Notes: generated by a model from the sequence alone, not told the origin. A stretch of 64,000 nucleotides of DNA from Paenibacillus silvestris (GCF_009882985.1 NZ_WTUZ01000022.1:719065-783064), one strand, 5' to 3'. Shown: positions 7,666 through 17,360, numbered from the stretch's first letter. Numbers and translations: made by a program.

Positions 7666-9918
7666 ATGAAAGAGGAACTGGTAAAAACGGATATAGCCGT
7701 TATGGGCGGCGGTTTATCAGGAGTGTGTGCAGCGATTGCGGCAGCACGACTTGGGCAGTCGGTAGCGCTCGTACAGAATCGGCCTGTGCTAGGCGGGAAT
7801 TCGTCCAGCGAGGTACGCGTTTGGGTCTGCGGAGCGACAGGACACGGGGTCAACCGCTATGCGAGGGAAACGGGCATAATGGGGGAGCTGTTTGTCGAAA
7901 ATCAATATCAGAATATGGATGGGAATCCGTATTTGTGGGATTTGACGGTACTCGAAGCGGTGCGCGCTGAGAGCCGTATTCAGCTTTTTCTCAACACTGA
8001 TGTCCATGAGGTAGAGGCGGGTGGTGATGAGGAGAATCGAATGATCCGCAGCGTTACAGGTTGGATGATGGGCTCTGAGCGAAAGATTCGGTTCGAAAGC
8101 GAAGTATTTCTGGATTGCACCGGGGATGGGCTCATCGGCTTTCTGGCAGGCGCCAAATACCGGATTGGACGCGAAGCTAGGCAGGAACATGGCGAGGCAT
8201 GGGCGCCGGAGGTGGAGGACGGCATTACGCTCGGCAGTACGATTTTATTTTATACAAAAGATGCAGGACATCCAGTTACGTTCAATCCTCCGAGCTTTGC
8301 CAAAGACATTACGCAGACATCGATTCCGATCAAAAGGGTCATACGCAGCGGAGACTCGGGCTGTCATTATTGGTGGATTGAGTGGGGTGGCGAGCTGGAC
8401 ACCGTACATCAGAATGAGAAGATCCGTGACGAGTTATGGTCAGTCATATACGGAATTTGGGATTATATTAAAAACTCCGGTAACTTTGAAGCGCAGCAAA
8501 TGACGCTCGAGTGGGTCGGTGCTTTACCCGGTAAAAGGGAGTACCGGCGTTTTGTCGGCGATTATGTGCTTAATCAAAATGACATCATGGCGCAGACGCC
8601 TTTTGAGGATCGCATCGCCTTCGGCGGATGGTCGATTGATCTGCATCCACCGCAGGGGATGTACGCTGCGGAGAGCGGCTCTAAGCATCTGCATGCCGAC
8701 GGCGTCTACCATATTCCGTTCCGTTCGCTGTACTCGGTGAACGTCAGCAACATGCTGATGGCGGGACGCAATATCAGCGCTTCGCATGTTGCGTTCGGCA
8801 CGACGCGCGTTATGGCGACCTGCGCCGTCATTGGAGAGGCGGCAGGTACTGGCGCGGCCCTGTGCGTGCAAAAGCAAGTGATGCCGCGCGAGTTGTATCA
8901 GAAGCATCTGAAGGAGCTGCAGATGACCTTGCTGCGTCAGGATGCTTCCATCATCGGCCTCCGCAGCGAGGATGAGGCGGATCTGGCCCGTGGGGCGCAG
9001 GTAACGGCGTCGAGCACGTTAACCAAGATAGGCGTGGAGGCGGCCGTGGAGCCTAGGCGCTTGCATACGGACGTGGCCGTGTTGTTTCCTGTAGCCCCGG
9101 CGCTGCGGGGCTTTGAGCTTCTGGCGGACGTCTCGGAGGCAACGACGATTAGCGTCGAGCTATGGGATACGGGACGCGCGGAGAACTATGTGCCGAAGAG
9201 CATGATTGCGGCAGCATCGGCTTGTGTTGAGGCCGGCGAGCGGCAGTGGGTTAGATTTGATCTGCGCTGGCAGCCAGAGGTGGCGCAGAACGCATTTGTC
9301 ATTCTAAAAGCGAACGAGCACGTAACTGTGTACCATGCGAATGAGCCGAGCACAGGGACGATCGCTTTGGTTAAGGGAGCGAAACCGATTGTTGATCCGA
9401 AGCTGGAAGATCACCAGCCGGAGCAGCCAGTTGTGCTGTGGAGCATGAAAGGCGGCTTGGACCGCAAGCCGATCTGCTTCCGAGCGTCTGAAGCGACAAG
9501 CGCCTTCTCGGCGGAGAACGTGATGGACGGCTATCTGCGACCATACGGCACGCCGCATCTGTGGATGTCGGAGCCAATGGTTGCAGACAGGGAAGAGTGG
9601 CTTGAGCTGGTCTGGGAGGAGCCGAAGGAGATCAGACAGGTGCAGGTGACTTTTAATGATAATGTGAATCAGGATTTGATCAATCTGCACGCGTTTAGAA
9701 CGTCCTTTGACGTTATGCCGGAATTGGTGAAAAATTACCGGATTGAGGCTTATGTGGACGGGGCGTGGATCGTTCTGCAGCGTGAGGTGAATAACCGGAA
9801 ACGAACACGCAGACATGAGCTGGCGAGCTGCGTTTCTGCTGCGCGATTGCGGCTGATCATCGAATCGACGAACGGGAGTCCGAGTGCGGAAGTGGTGGAA
9901 GTACGCGTGTATGGGTGA
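7666..9918 (+). CDS. FAD-dependent oxidoreductase with C-terminal beta-sandwich-like domain (module 1)
   Basis: About 750 residues. Residues 10-430 form an FAD_oxidored-type (PF12831) domain: dinucleotide fold VMGGGLSGVCAAIAAARLG, then RPVLGGNSSSEVRVWVCGA, FLDCTGDGLIGFLAGA, and near its end TTRVMATCAVIGEAAGTGAA. A linker region (450-590) is followed by a C-terminal part that reads like an F5/8 or CBM32-type galactose-binding fold (SAFSAENVMDGYLRPYG; EEWLELVWEEPKEIRQVQVT; ASCVSAARLRLIIESTNGS). Such enzymes sit in carbohydrate loci of Paenibacillus-like bacteria; the reaction is unknown. No secretion signal is seen. The start at 7666 has GGAGGGGG at 8 bases; earlier in-frame starts are too close to it. 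The leftward ABC operon converges on its 3' end. Confidence 0.85.
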   Translation: MKEELVKTDIAVMGGGLSGVCAAIAAARLGQSVALVQNRPVLGGNSSSEVRVWVCGATGHGVNRYARETGIMGELFVENQYQNMDGNPYLWDLTVLEAVRAESRIQLFLNTDVHEVEAGGDEENRMIRSVTGWMMGSERKIRFESEVFLDCTGDGLIGFLAGAKYRIGREARQEHGEAWAPEVEDGITLGSTILFYTKDAGHPVTFNPPSFAKDITQTSIPIKRVIRSGDSGCHYWWIEWGGELDTVHQNEKIRDELWSVIYGIWDYIKNSGNFEAQQMTLEWVGALPGKREYRRFVGDYVLNQNDIMAQTPFEDRIAFGGWSIDLHPPQGMYAAESGSKHLHADGVYHIPFRSLYSVNVSNMLMAGRNISASHVAFGTTRVMATCAVIGEAAGTGAALCVQKQVMPRELYQKHLKELQMTLLRQDASIIGLRSEDEADLARGAQVTASSTLTKIGVEAAVEPRRLHTDVAVLFPVAPALRGFELLADVSEATTISVELWDTGRAENYVPKSMIAAASACVEAGERQWVRFDLRWQPEVAQNAFVILKANEHVTVYHANEPSTGTIALVKGAKPIVDPKLEDHQPEQPVVLWSMKGGLDRKPICFRASEATSAFSAENVMDGYLRPYGTPHLWMSEPMVADREEWLELVWEEPKEIRQVQVTFNDNVNQDLINLHAFRTSFDVMPELVKNYRIEAYVDGAWIVLQREVNNRKRTRRHELASCVSAARLRLIIESTNGSPSAEVVEVRVYG

Positions 9919-10371
9919 AAAAGAGGGTATCGTTGGGGCGCTGGTCAGGATGCTGGAGCTAGAGTAGGGGGAGGGAGAAGAAGAAGAAGAAGAAGAAGAA
10001 GAAGAAGATGAAGAAGAAGAAGAAAAGGTAGAGGTAGAGGTAGAGTTAGAGGTAGTGTAGTGATTGTACTGCACTGGTGCACTCATTGGATGGATTCCAA
10101 TGAAAGTAGGTTTTTAGTCGTCGAAACTGCCGTCTCATTGGACGGAATCCAACGCAGCCAGCTATTTTCGCCGTTTATTAGGGCTTTTCAGTTGAGTTCG
10201 TTGGATTCTGTCCAACGAAAACGACGATCAGCCCGCAAAAACAACCAGCTCATTGGAAATCATCCAATGAAAACTAAAAAAACCAAGGCCACCCAATCCA
10301 CTACTGGATTGGATGGCCTTGGGAAGTTTAACAGGCAGCCCTTTTTCCGCAAGCGATGCCCTTCTAATCTT
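9919..10371. repeat. Intergenic repeat region: GAA microsatellite, GGTAGA repeats and CATTGGA palindromes
   Basis: About 450 bases without a gene. 9977-10026 is an almost pure (GAA)n tract broken once by GAT. 10027-10055 is a GGTAGA hexamer repeat. Four related palindromic units follow at 10083-10105, 10135-10155, 10198-10220 and 10250-10273, each of the form TCATTGGA-N-TCCAATGAAA. The last part is the terminator of the ABC operon. Confidence 0.8.
10276..10323 (-). terminator. Terminator of the YesMN/ABC operon
   Basis: A long stem CCAAGGCCACCCAATCCA / TGGATTGGATGGCCTTGG is followed by a T run on the minus strand. Confidence 0.88.
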
Positions 10372-11253
10372 CTAACCTTTTAACCCTGAACTGGCGAAGC
10401 CCTCCACGAACCACTTCTGACAGACGATCACGACGATGAGAAGTGGCAGCAGAGCGGAAACGGAAGCGGCCATGGTAAGGACATAATTGGTGCCGAATTC
10501 TTCGACATAGCTGGTTAACCCAAGCGGAATCGTAAACAGCTGTTTGTCTCTCAGGTAAATAAGCGGTCCTTCGTATTCGTTCCAATGAGAAGTGAATGAG
10601 AGGATGAGCAGGGTAACGATAGCAGGTTTGATCAACGGCAAAGAAATCTGCCAGAAGGTGCGCCAGTACCCGGCTCCGTCTACGCGGGCTGCTTCGAGCA
10701 GTTCGTTTGGAAGCGTGCTAAAGAACTGTCTCATCAAGAATGTGCCAAATACCGTAAACAAGCCAGGCAAAATAAGCGAATAGTGCGTGTTGATTAGTTT
10801 CATCGAATCGAACAAGATAAAGCGTGGGAGTAAGAGCACTTGGCTTGGAATCATCATCGTTGAAAGATAGAGCAGGAATAGGAAGTTTCGTCCTTTGAAG
10901 CGGATTTTGGCGAAGGCATAGCCAGCCATGGCACTGGTGAATAAGTTGCCTATCACGGTAATTCCAGTAATTTTAATGGAGTTCCAATAAAACAGATAAA
11001 AGGGGTTAGGACCTGTCCATACTTGCTTATAATTTTCAAAATGCCACTTTTTCGGAATCCAATCAATCGGATACTTGAACACTTCTCCATTGATTTTAAA
11101 AGAGGTAGAGATCATCCAGATGTAGGGCAGTATCATGATTAGCGCGAAGGCTGCTATAACGATGGTTATGATTGCTTTAATGGCCCAGGGAAGCTGCTTG
11201 GTTTTCGCACGCGTCTTCTGTTTTGCGGATTGCACCGGATAAGTGGTTTCCAT
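10372..11253 (-). CDS. Carbohydrate ABC transporter permease (MalG/LplC type)
   Basis: 293 residues with six predicted membrane helices and the binding-protein-dependent permease loop that contacts the ATPase (EAARVDGAGYWRTFWQISLPLIKPA). This is the second permease of a CUT1-type sugar importer. It is the last gene of a leftward run: sensor kinase, response regulator, binding protein, MalF-type permease, this gene. As in most such Bacillales systems no ATPase gene is local; a shared MsmX-like ATPase elsewhere is the usual partner. The ribosome site is GGAAGGAG. Confidence 0.93.
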   Translation of the reverse strand: METTYPVQSAKQKTRAKTKQLPWAIKAIITIVIAAFALIMILPYIWMISTSFKINGEVFKYPIDWIPKKWHFENYKQVWTGPNPFYLFYWNSIKITGITVIGNLFTSAMAGYAFAKIRFKGRNFLFLLYLSTMMIPSQVLLLPRFILFDSMKLINTHYSLILPGLFTVFGTFLMRQFFSTLPNELLEAARVDGAGYWRTFWQISLPLIKPAIVTLLILSFTSHWNEYEGPLIYLRDKQLFTIPLGLTSYVEEFGTNYVLTMAASVSALLPLLIVVIVCQKWFVEGFASSGLKG

Positions 11254-11271
11254 AATCGTTCTCCTTCCTAC

Positions 11272-12174
11272 CTAGAAGTGATCCTGCCAACGCTTTTGGC
11301 TCTGCCACTGAATGAGTGTGATGATGAAGATAATGGTGAACAGCACCCATGAGACCGCAGCCGCATAACCCATTTTATAAAAACGGAAAGCAAGTAGGTA
11401 AATGTGATAGGACAGCACCATCGTTGAATCAATCGGACCTCCCTGCGTCATCACGGCGACTGGACCGAATACCTGGAAGGACCAAATGATGAGCGTTATC
11501 GCAATGAGAAATGTCGTTGGCGTTAGCATGGGAACCGTGATTTGGAGAAATTGCCGTATCCTTGAGGCGCCATCAATCTCCGCTGCTTCGTAAAAATCCT
11601 TAGAAATGCCTTGCAGACCTGCCAAATAAATGACCATGGCATAACCAATCGTAACCCATACCGACATGATAATAATGGCGAAAAGCGCTGATTTGGGACT
11701 GGATAGCCAACCTGGCGGATGTTCGATGCCGATCGATAGCAGGAATTGGTTGATAGGTCCGTTCGTTGCACGGTACATAATGCTCCAAATGACGGAGACG
11801 GCAACAAGGGAGGAGACGTAGGGTAAAAAGATGAGCAGCCGCAACGTATTTTTGAAAAATACATATTTGTTTAGAATAACGGCCATGAACAGTCCTATCA
11901 CGATGGAAGCGGGTACGCTGACTAGTGTAAACACGGTGTTATTTTGCAGCGATTTGAGAAATTTCGGATCACTTGGAAGCGCTTTGAAATTGTCGAAGCC
12001 AACCCACGTGATGCCGGCAAAGCCTTTGAGGTATTCCCAATCTACGAACACCAGATAAAGACTGAATAGAATAGGCAATAAAATAAAGGCTAGATACCCG
12101 ATAAAATTAGGCAAAATGAATAGGTAACCAGCGAGGTTTTCTCTGAATTTCGCGGTTTGCCAGAATGGTCTCAT
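11272..12174 (-). CDS. Carbohydrate ABC transporter permease (MalF/LplB type)
   Basis: 300 residues with six membrane helices and the EAA loop (YEAAEIDGASRIRQFLQITVP). It is the first permease of the sugar importer and lies 18 bases before its partner. ATG at 12174 follows AAGGGTGA; the ATG at 12198 has no ribosome site. A terminator-like hairpin and a repeat region separate it from the binding-protein gene upstream, which would leave more binding protein than permease. Confidence 0.92.
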   Translation of the reverse strand: MRPFWQTAKFRENLAGYLFILPNFIGYLAFILLPILFSLYLVFVDWEYLKGFAGITWVGFDNFKALPSDPKFLKSLQNNTVFTLVSVPASIVIGLFMAVILNKYVFFKNTLRLLIFLPYVSSLVAVSVIWSIMYRATNGPINQFLLSIGIEHPPGWLSSPKSALFAIIIMSVWVTIGYAMVIYLAGLQGISKDFYEAAEIDGASRIRQFLQITVPMLTPTTFLIAITLIIWSFQVFGPVAVMTQGGPIDSTMVLSYHIYLLAFRFYKMGYAAAVSWVLFTIIFIITLIQWQSQKRWQDHF

Positions 12175-12530
12175 GGGCGAGTCACCCTTTCGTTTCATAT
12201 GTTAGGCTTACTTTACCAACACCCAAGCCTAAAGCACATAGCGTGAGATTGAACGTTTCTGTATTTTTATTGAGAATGTTGTTTAGATGGAAAAACTACC
12301 GTTAATCTGCGCTGCTCAGTAGTTATGAACGAAATAACGGTAGATACTCCAGCTAAATTGGGGTAGGCGACGAAATTAGCTGGATTTGACAAAATGAGCG
12401 CCAGAAACTCCAGTTAACTACCGGAAAATGGATCAATCGCAGCAAATAGATGGAGAAATCGGCGTTACCTAAAAAAAAGCTGTCCCTAGGTCATTGGATG
12501 ACTTGTGGGACAGCTTCCTCGGCTGCACGC
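12175..12530. repeat. Intergenic spacer with short palindromic repeats
   Basis: About 350 bases between binding protein and permease. 12290-12465 holds several units of alternating orientation built on CTCCAGTTAACTACCGG-like and GGTAGATACTCCAGCTAA-like sequence. The same motifs recur in the spacers at 36450-36560 and 51290-51480. A GCTGTCCC hairpin terminator ends the segment. Confidence 0.65.
12471..12516 (-). terminator. Hairpin after the binding-protein gene
   Basis: AAGCTGTCCC / GGGACAGCTT with eight T residues on the minus strand. It lies inside the operon and probably attenuates permease expression. Confidence 0.8.
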
Positions 12531-13901
12531 TTATTTTTTGGCGCCTTTGATCGTTGCATCGGAGCGGGTTTTCATGGTTTCCAGTGTTTTATCAATGGGC
12601 TGCACGCCGAGTAAGTATTTCTCCATCTCATCTTTGTAGATGGCTTTCAGTTCAGTAGGGACAGGTACATTGTAGGCAGTTGGGAAGGTGTAACTGCCAG
12701 CGAGCAGTGCTTTCAAGGATTCTTCATCGATCAAATCCTTGGCATCGCCGATAAGAATAGAAGCAATTTTGCCGGCATCGGCTTTCTTACTAGTCGGGAT
12801 CCGACCACCAGGAACCATCGACATGTTGCCTTCTTGCAGGTACCAGGAGATGAACTTCATTGCAGCTTCTTTGTTTTTACTGTTTTTATTAATGGACATA
12901 TAGTCGCCCATGCCACCACCGGGGTTCACATTGCCGCCGGCTGTGAATTGCGGATACGGAGCGAAAGCGACTTTGAAGTCGTGCGGGAAGCTCTTCGTAT
13001 CTTTGATGTATCGGATGATATAGATGGCGGAAGGCGTCATAGCCGCTTTGCCTGTCAGCAGCTCGTTCTGCACCGTAATTTTACCGGCGACGGCTTCGGA
13101 ATATTTCATCATGATGCCTTTGCTCTCTAAGCTTTGTTGAAGCTCCAAGCCTTTCTTCAGAGCGGGACTGTTGAAGTTCGACGTGCCGTCATCAGCGATG
13201 AAGGAGTCTTTGGCTTTGCCGGTTTGCAGGACCATTTCCCCGAAGGTGGACAAGGCTGGATCTAGCATTGTGCCTTTGCGCTCGCCTTTATTGAGCTTCG
13301 CTGCAAGGGCGCTGAAGTCATCCCACGTCCAGGAGGTTGGCAGCTTCTCGCCAACTTCGTCTAATGCTTTCTTATTAAAAAGCACAGCACCAACGTTTTT
13401 GTTAGCAGGCAGATAATAGTATTTGCCATCTGCAAATTTCTTGATATTGGCGCTGCCGATAACGCCTTCCACGTCAAAGCCCGCTTTGGCGATCAGATCA
13501 TCGAGAGGTTCAGCCATGCCGGCGGCTTGACGCTTCGTCATTTTATCATCACCGTAGTTCATGTAAATGTCCGGGGCGTCTGTATTGGAGAGCAAAGCGG
13601 TTTCCAGCTTCAAGTTACCAGGATCATCATTCACATAACGGATATATTCAACTTTAATGTTCGGATTTGCTTTGTTCCAGTTGTCGACGGCTTCTTGCGG
13701 GCCGCTCTCCGGCGGTACGCCTCCCCAAAACTTCAGTGACACCGGCTTTTGGGCTTCAGGCGCAGGCGTTGCGGCAGCCGTTGTTGCTGCAGGCGCTGCA
13801 GAGGTGGAGGCTGTGGGTGCAACGTCAGTTTTTGCGCAACCAGACAAGAAAACGCTTACAGATAGCGCAAGCGATACGCTTACTCCAAAGAATTTCTTCA
13901 T
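12531..13901 (-). CDS. Sugar ABC transporter substrate-binding lipoprotein
   Basis: 456 residues of the family-1 extracellular solute-binding type. The N-terminus MKKFFGVSVSLALSVSVFLS ends at the lipobox LSGC, so the mature protein is tethered to the membrane by its first cysteine. An Ala/Thr/Pro-rich linker follows, then the binding domain (SLKFWGGVPPESGP; AAMKFISWYLQEGNMS). ATG at 13901 follows AGGGGATG and fits the signal peptide; the frame is open further upstream. It precedes two permease genes and follows a YesN-type regulator. Substrate is unknown, probably an oligosaccharide. Confidence 0.93.
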   Translation of the reverse strand: MKKFFGVSVSLALSVSVFLSGCAKTDVAPTASTSAAPAATTAAATPAPEAQKPVSLKFWGGVPPESGPQEAVDNWNKANPNIKVEYIRYVNDDPGNLKLETALLSNTDAPDIYMNYGDDKMTKRQAAGMAEPLDDLIAKAGFDVEGVIGSANIKKFADGKYYYLPANKNVGAVLFNKKALDEVGEKLPTSWTWDDFSALAAKLNKGERKGTMLDPALSTFGEMVLQTGKAKDSFIADDGTSNFNSPALKKGLELQQSLESKGIMMKYSEAVAGKITVQNELLTGKAAMTPSAIYIIRYIKDTKSFPHDFKVAFAPYPQFTAGGNVNPGGGMGDYMSINKNSKNKEAAMKFISWYLQEGNMSMVPGGRIPTSKKADAGKIASILIGDAKDLIDEESLKALLAGSYTFPTAYNVPVPTELKAIYKDEMEKYLLGVQPIDKTLETMKTRSDATIKGAKK

Positions 13902-13990
13902 GCATTCATCCCCTTTTCTTTTGGTAATTAAATCGTAATGGAATCCGCCAGAAAAAGACACGCACGATTCTTTCCAAGTTAAGCATAATT

Positions 13991-15589
13991 CTATGATGTT
14001 CGCCCGCCAAAATACAATTTGCGAAATTCGGTGGGATACATGCCTTCAAGTTGCTTAAAGCTGCGGCTGAAATGATTCGGGTCGGCGTAGCCGATTTTCT
14101 CCGAGATTTCGAATATTTTGAAATCGGGATTTTTGAGCAGCTCTCTAGCCATTTTCATCCGAACGTTGGTCATATAATCCGTGATCGTCTTGCCGGTTTC
14201 TTTTTTAAATAAAATACTTAAATAATTTTCGGTGTAACCGACCTTGCTTGCCAAATCCGTCACTTTCATCGGCAAATTGTACTGCTCCGTAATCAGGCGG
14301 ATAACTGTTTGAATCTCAGGCCGCAGCTTTTCTTTGCCATGCTGTCGTTTGTAGGCCATGAAAACCGGAATCCATCCAATGAACCAATCCGCCAGGTCCT
14401 GCAGCGTTTCCGCGTTCCGGATCACATGATACGGGTATTGATTCTCGTGAAGTGTGACGGAGTAGATGTCGTTGCCTTCTGCTTTGAGACTGCGAGAAAA
14501 AATATGCAGCAGACTGAGCCACGTTTCGCGCAGCAGGAGTGGAGGCACGTCTTTTTTAATCAGCAGCTCCTGTGTCCAATCCTTCAATCGTTGCTGAAGT
14601 CCGGACTGATCTTGTTCGTCAATGCGTTTACGCAAATCCTCTTCGTCCCAAGGTTCCGAGAGTCGGTGAGCAGCGAACGGGATTTGTTGATAGGGAATGA
14701 TGCACAATCGTCCGAAATAAAACCGATAGCTCAGCGAATAATCGGCTTTCTCATAGGCTTGTTGAAGCAGATAAGGATCCTCCATGGGAGGTGATACACC
14801 ACAAGAAATGGAAATTTTCAGGAAAGTGTGTACAGCATTTTGCATTTCCTGCAGGACATCGGGGTTCAACTGACCCATGAGCACACAAAATTTGCCGCCA
14901 CCAATCTCGAGCAATTCGCCATTTCCATATTTTTTTAAAATCTCGCTAAGCACATTCTTAACCGTGTAAGTCAGAAGCCGATCGCTTTGATACCGGTTGT
15001 TATGTGTCAACTCATCATAAGATTCGATCTGAATGGCAATGGCGGAAAGCGGCGCAGGGAAAGGTTCCAATTGGAATTCAATGAATTCCTGCTCGATTTC
15101 TCTGCGGGAAGAATGACCCAGCACGAGCTCGCGGAGCCGCTTTTCCTTCACCTCGCTGCTGTATTGGTTCACTTTTTGCTCCAGTTTTGTGTACGCAGAT
15201 TGCCCTTGCTTCTCGATCTGAAGCTGTTCCTTAATGGCTCGAAGTTTCTGCATAAGCTCGGAAGGATTAATTTCCAGCTTCGTGATGTATTCCGTAGCCC
15301 CGAGCCGCAAGGCCATTTGTACATAGGTGAAGTCACTATGATTCGATAAAATGAGGCATTTCATCGCCGGCCAGCGTTCCCTGATGATTTTGAGCAGCGC
15401 CAGTCCATCCATTTCTGGCATGCGGATATCTGTAAGCACGATGTCACAAGGATGGTTTTCCAGAATCGCGAGAGCTTCGAGTCCACTAGCTGCTTCACCG
15501 ATAACTTGGAATTCATTGCTGTCCATAGGAATAATCGTTTTTAGCCCAATTCGTACCAAAATCTCATCATCTACGATCAGGATGCGCAT
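13991..15589 (-). CDS. YesN-type response regulator (receiver plus AraC DNA-binding domain)
   Basis: 532 residues. The N-terminal receiver has the acidic pair after ILIVDDE and the phosphate-accepting Asp54 in VLTDIRMPEMDG. A long middle region links to a C-terminal AraC double helix-turn-helix (VTDLASKVGYTENYLSILFKK; ISEKIGYADPNHFSRSFKQ). The start overlaps the 3' end of the sensor kinase gene by 23 bases, with AGGAGGG before ATG. It most likely activates the adjacent binding-protein and permease genes in response to an extracellular sugar. Confidence 0.95.
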   Translation of the reverse strand: MRILIVDDEILVRIGLKTIIPMDSNEFQVIGEAASGLEALAILENHPCDIVLTDIRMPEMDGLALLKIIRERWPAMKCLILSNHSDFTYVQMALRLGATEYITKLEINPSELMQKLRAIKEQLQIEKQGQSAYTKLEQKVNQYSSEVKEKRLRELVLGHSSRREIEQEFIEFQLEPFPAPLSAIAIQIESYDELTHNNRYQSDRLLTYTVKNVLSEILKKYGNGELLEIGGGKFCVLMGQLNPDVLQEMQNAVHTFLKISISCGVSPPMEDPYLLQQAYEKADYSLSYRFYFGRLCIIPYQQIPFAAHRLSEPWDEEDLRKRIDEQDQSGLQQRLKDWTQELLIKKDVPPLLLRETWLSLLHIFSRSLKAEGNDIYSVTLHENQYPYHVIRNAETLQDLADWFIGWIPVFMAYKRQHGKEKLRPEIQTVIRLITEQYNLPMKVTDLASKVGYTENYLSILFKKETGKTITDYMTNVRMKMARELLKNPDFKIFEISEKIGYADPNHFSRSFKQLEGMYPTEFRKLYFGGRTS

Positions 15590-17360
15590 GATCCGAGTCC
15601 CTCCTGTTAAGTGGCAGAATCAATGTCAGTCGAACACCTTCGTTCGGAGAGCTGGCGATATGTATACCGTATTGTGCGCCGAAATGCAGCTTGATGCGTT
15701 CATTCACATTCCGAATGCCGATTCCGCTGAACTTGACGTGGGGTTGGTTAAGCTCGTTTTCTACCTGTTGAATTTTCTCCAAGCTCATGCCAACTCCGTT
15801 ATCCTGCAGGAGGATGTGCAGCTTGCCAGTGACCTCTTTGGCTTGGAGTTCAATGATTAACGGGAAGCGGTTGCCGTGTATAAGGCTATTTTCGACCGCT
15901 GGTTGCAGCGTGAATTTCAATATTTCACAGTCCAGCAGTGACTCTGGGATATCGAAAGAGAACTTGATTTGATCATGATAGCGAATTTCCTGCAGGGAGA
16001 GGTAGACCTGAATGTAGTCAAGTTCTTCCCTGAGCGTCACGAACTCCTGCTCATTCCGCATGGTGAAATTGAGCAGCTTGCCAAGCTTCGTAATCATTTC
16101 GCTGACATGCTCAGCGCCCGATAGAATGGCCATCCATTTAATGGAATTGAGCGTGTTCAGCAGGAAATGGGGGTTAATTTGCGCCTGAAGCGCCTGGAAT
16201 TGCGCCTTCTGCTTCCGCTGCTCCTCATCATATAAATTCGCGATCAAATGCTGCAGATGGCTGACCATCTTGTTGAAGTTACTCCCCAAGACGGCAATTT
16301 CGTCCTCACCTTTTATCGTGACCATCGTATTAAACTCGCCTTTTCCGACCCTGTTCATCGATTTGGCGAGCTGCTTGAAAGGACTTGTAACACGGAGCAT
16401 CAGGATAATGAAAGCGATTGCGAATAGAAAAAACCAGGCGACGACCCAACCGATAGACTTATCTTTTTCACGGCTTAACTGTGTAGCAAAATCCTTCTGA
16501 TTCATCAGCTGTACTAGCCTCCAGCCAAGCTGGGGGACGTAGGCATCATTGACGAGATAGTCCTGGTTGTTCAAGGTTATTTTCTGAATGCCGCTGGCGT
16601 CTTTGTGCAAGGTTTGAAGGGAATCTGAGGCTTTGAAATGGCTCGACGTGCTGTCACCAAGCAGAAGTTTCTGGTCCTGATCTAACAGAAAGGAGATGAC
16701 GCCGGATTCTTGTTGCTGGTGCAGCTCCTGCGCGTTAAAGAAGAATATTGAGGTAGGAACCCCAATCAGGAAAAAGCCATAATTGCTCGTATATTCTCCA
16801 TTGACCTGTCTAGTCATGACAACGAGGTCTTGACTGCTGCCAGCAGTGCGCAGTGTGTAGGGCACAGACCAGTAGGGAGAGCCGCCCAGCTGCATAGTTG
16901 GTTGATACCAGCTTTCCTTGCGATAGGAGGCAATATCTGTCTTAGTGACTGCAGACCAGGTAGTGTGCGTGTAGCCCCGGTTGTCATAGAGGCCTAAGTA
17001 AGCATCGCTGTCGAGCAGCAGGTCTTTCACGTTAGACAGTTTCTTTTGCAAGCTGGTAAGTTTAATGAAAGAGCTGTAGCTATCGGACCAATCAGCAGGT
17101 TCTCTTAAGAATTTCTCCGTTTCTGGATCGTTGATAATGAGGCTGGATGCTTTAATAATACGAACGGCTAGATCGTTCATCATATCTGCTTTTTGAGCCA
17201 CAGCAGTTTGGTTGGATTGATTGAGTTGCATTTGAACAATAAGCTCAGAAGAATTATAGAATCGATAAAGGATGACGACGACGGGTAAAATGATGAGAAC
17301 AAACAGTGAAATCAGAATTTTGCCACGCAGTGTCTTGAAGGGACTTCGCAAAAGATTCAT
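15567..17360 (-). CDS. YesM-type sensor histidine kinase
   Basis: About 597 residues. An N-terminal membrane helix (ILISLFVLIILPVVVILYRF), an extracellular sensing domain of about 270 residues, a second helix near 310 and a HAMP segment lead to a His_kinase domain with the phospho-acceptor in QAQINPHFLLNTLNSIKWMA. The C-terminal ATPase shows DNGVGM and GIGIRNVNERIKLHFG. This is the LytS/YesM family. Its gene overlaps the response regulator. ATG at 17360 is preferred because GGTGA precedes it at proper distance. Confidence 0.95.
   Translation of the reverse strand: MNLLRSPFKTLRGKILISLFVLIILPVVVILYRFYNSSELIVQMQLNQSNQTAVAQKADMMNDLAVRIIKASSLIINDPETEKFLREPADWSDSYSSFIKLTSLQKKLSNVKDLLLDSDAYLGLYDNRGYTHTTWSAVTKTDIASYRKESWYQPTMQLGGSPYWSVPYTLRTAGSSQDLVVMTRQVNGEYTSNYGFFLIGVPTSIFFFNAQELHQQQESGVISFLLDQDQKLLLGDSTSSHFKASDSLQTLHKDASGIQKITLNNQDYLVNDAYVPQLGWRLVQLMNQKDFATQLSREKDKSIGWVVAWFFLFAIAFIILMLRVTSPFKQLAKSMNRVGKGEFNTMVTIKGEDEIAVLGSNFNKMVSHLQHLIANLYDEEQRKQKAQFQALQAQINPHFLLNTLNSIKWMAILSGAEHVSEMITKLGKLLNFTMRNEQEFVTLREELDYIQVYLSLQEIRYHDQIKFSFDIPESLLDCEILKFTLQPAVENSLIHGNRFPLIIELQAKEVTGKLHILLQDNGVGMSLEKIQQVENELNQPHVKFSGIGIRNVNERIKLHFGAQYGIHIASSPNEGVRLTLILPLNRRDSDHAHPDRR

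Noticed and set aside
9304..10086. 260-residue minus-strand frame with a poly-serine stretch
   Set aside because: It is the complement of the FAD oxidoreductase gene and the GAA microsatellite; no ribosome site and no known domain.
9977..10273. CRISPR array
   Set aside because: The repeats are either pure microsatellite or short palindromes without constant-length spacers, and no cas gene is near.
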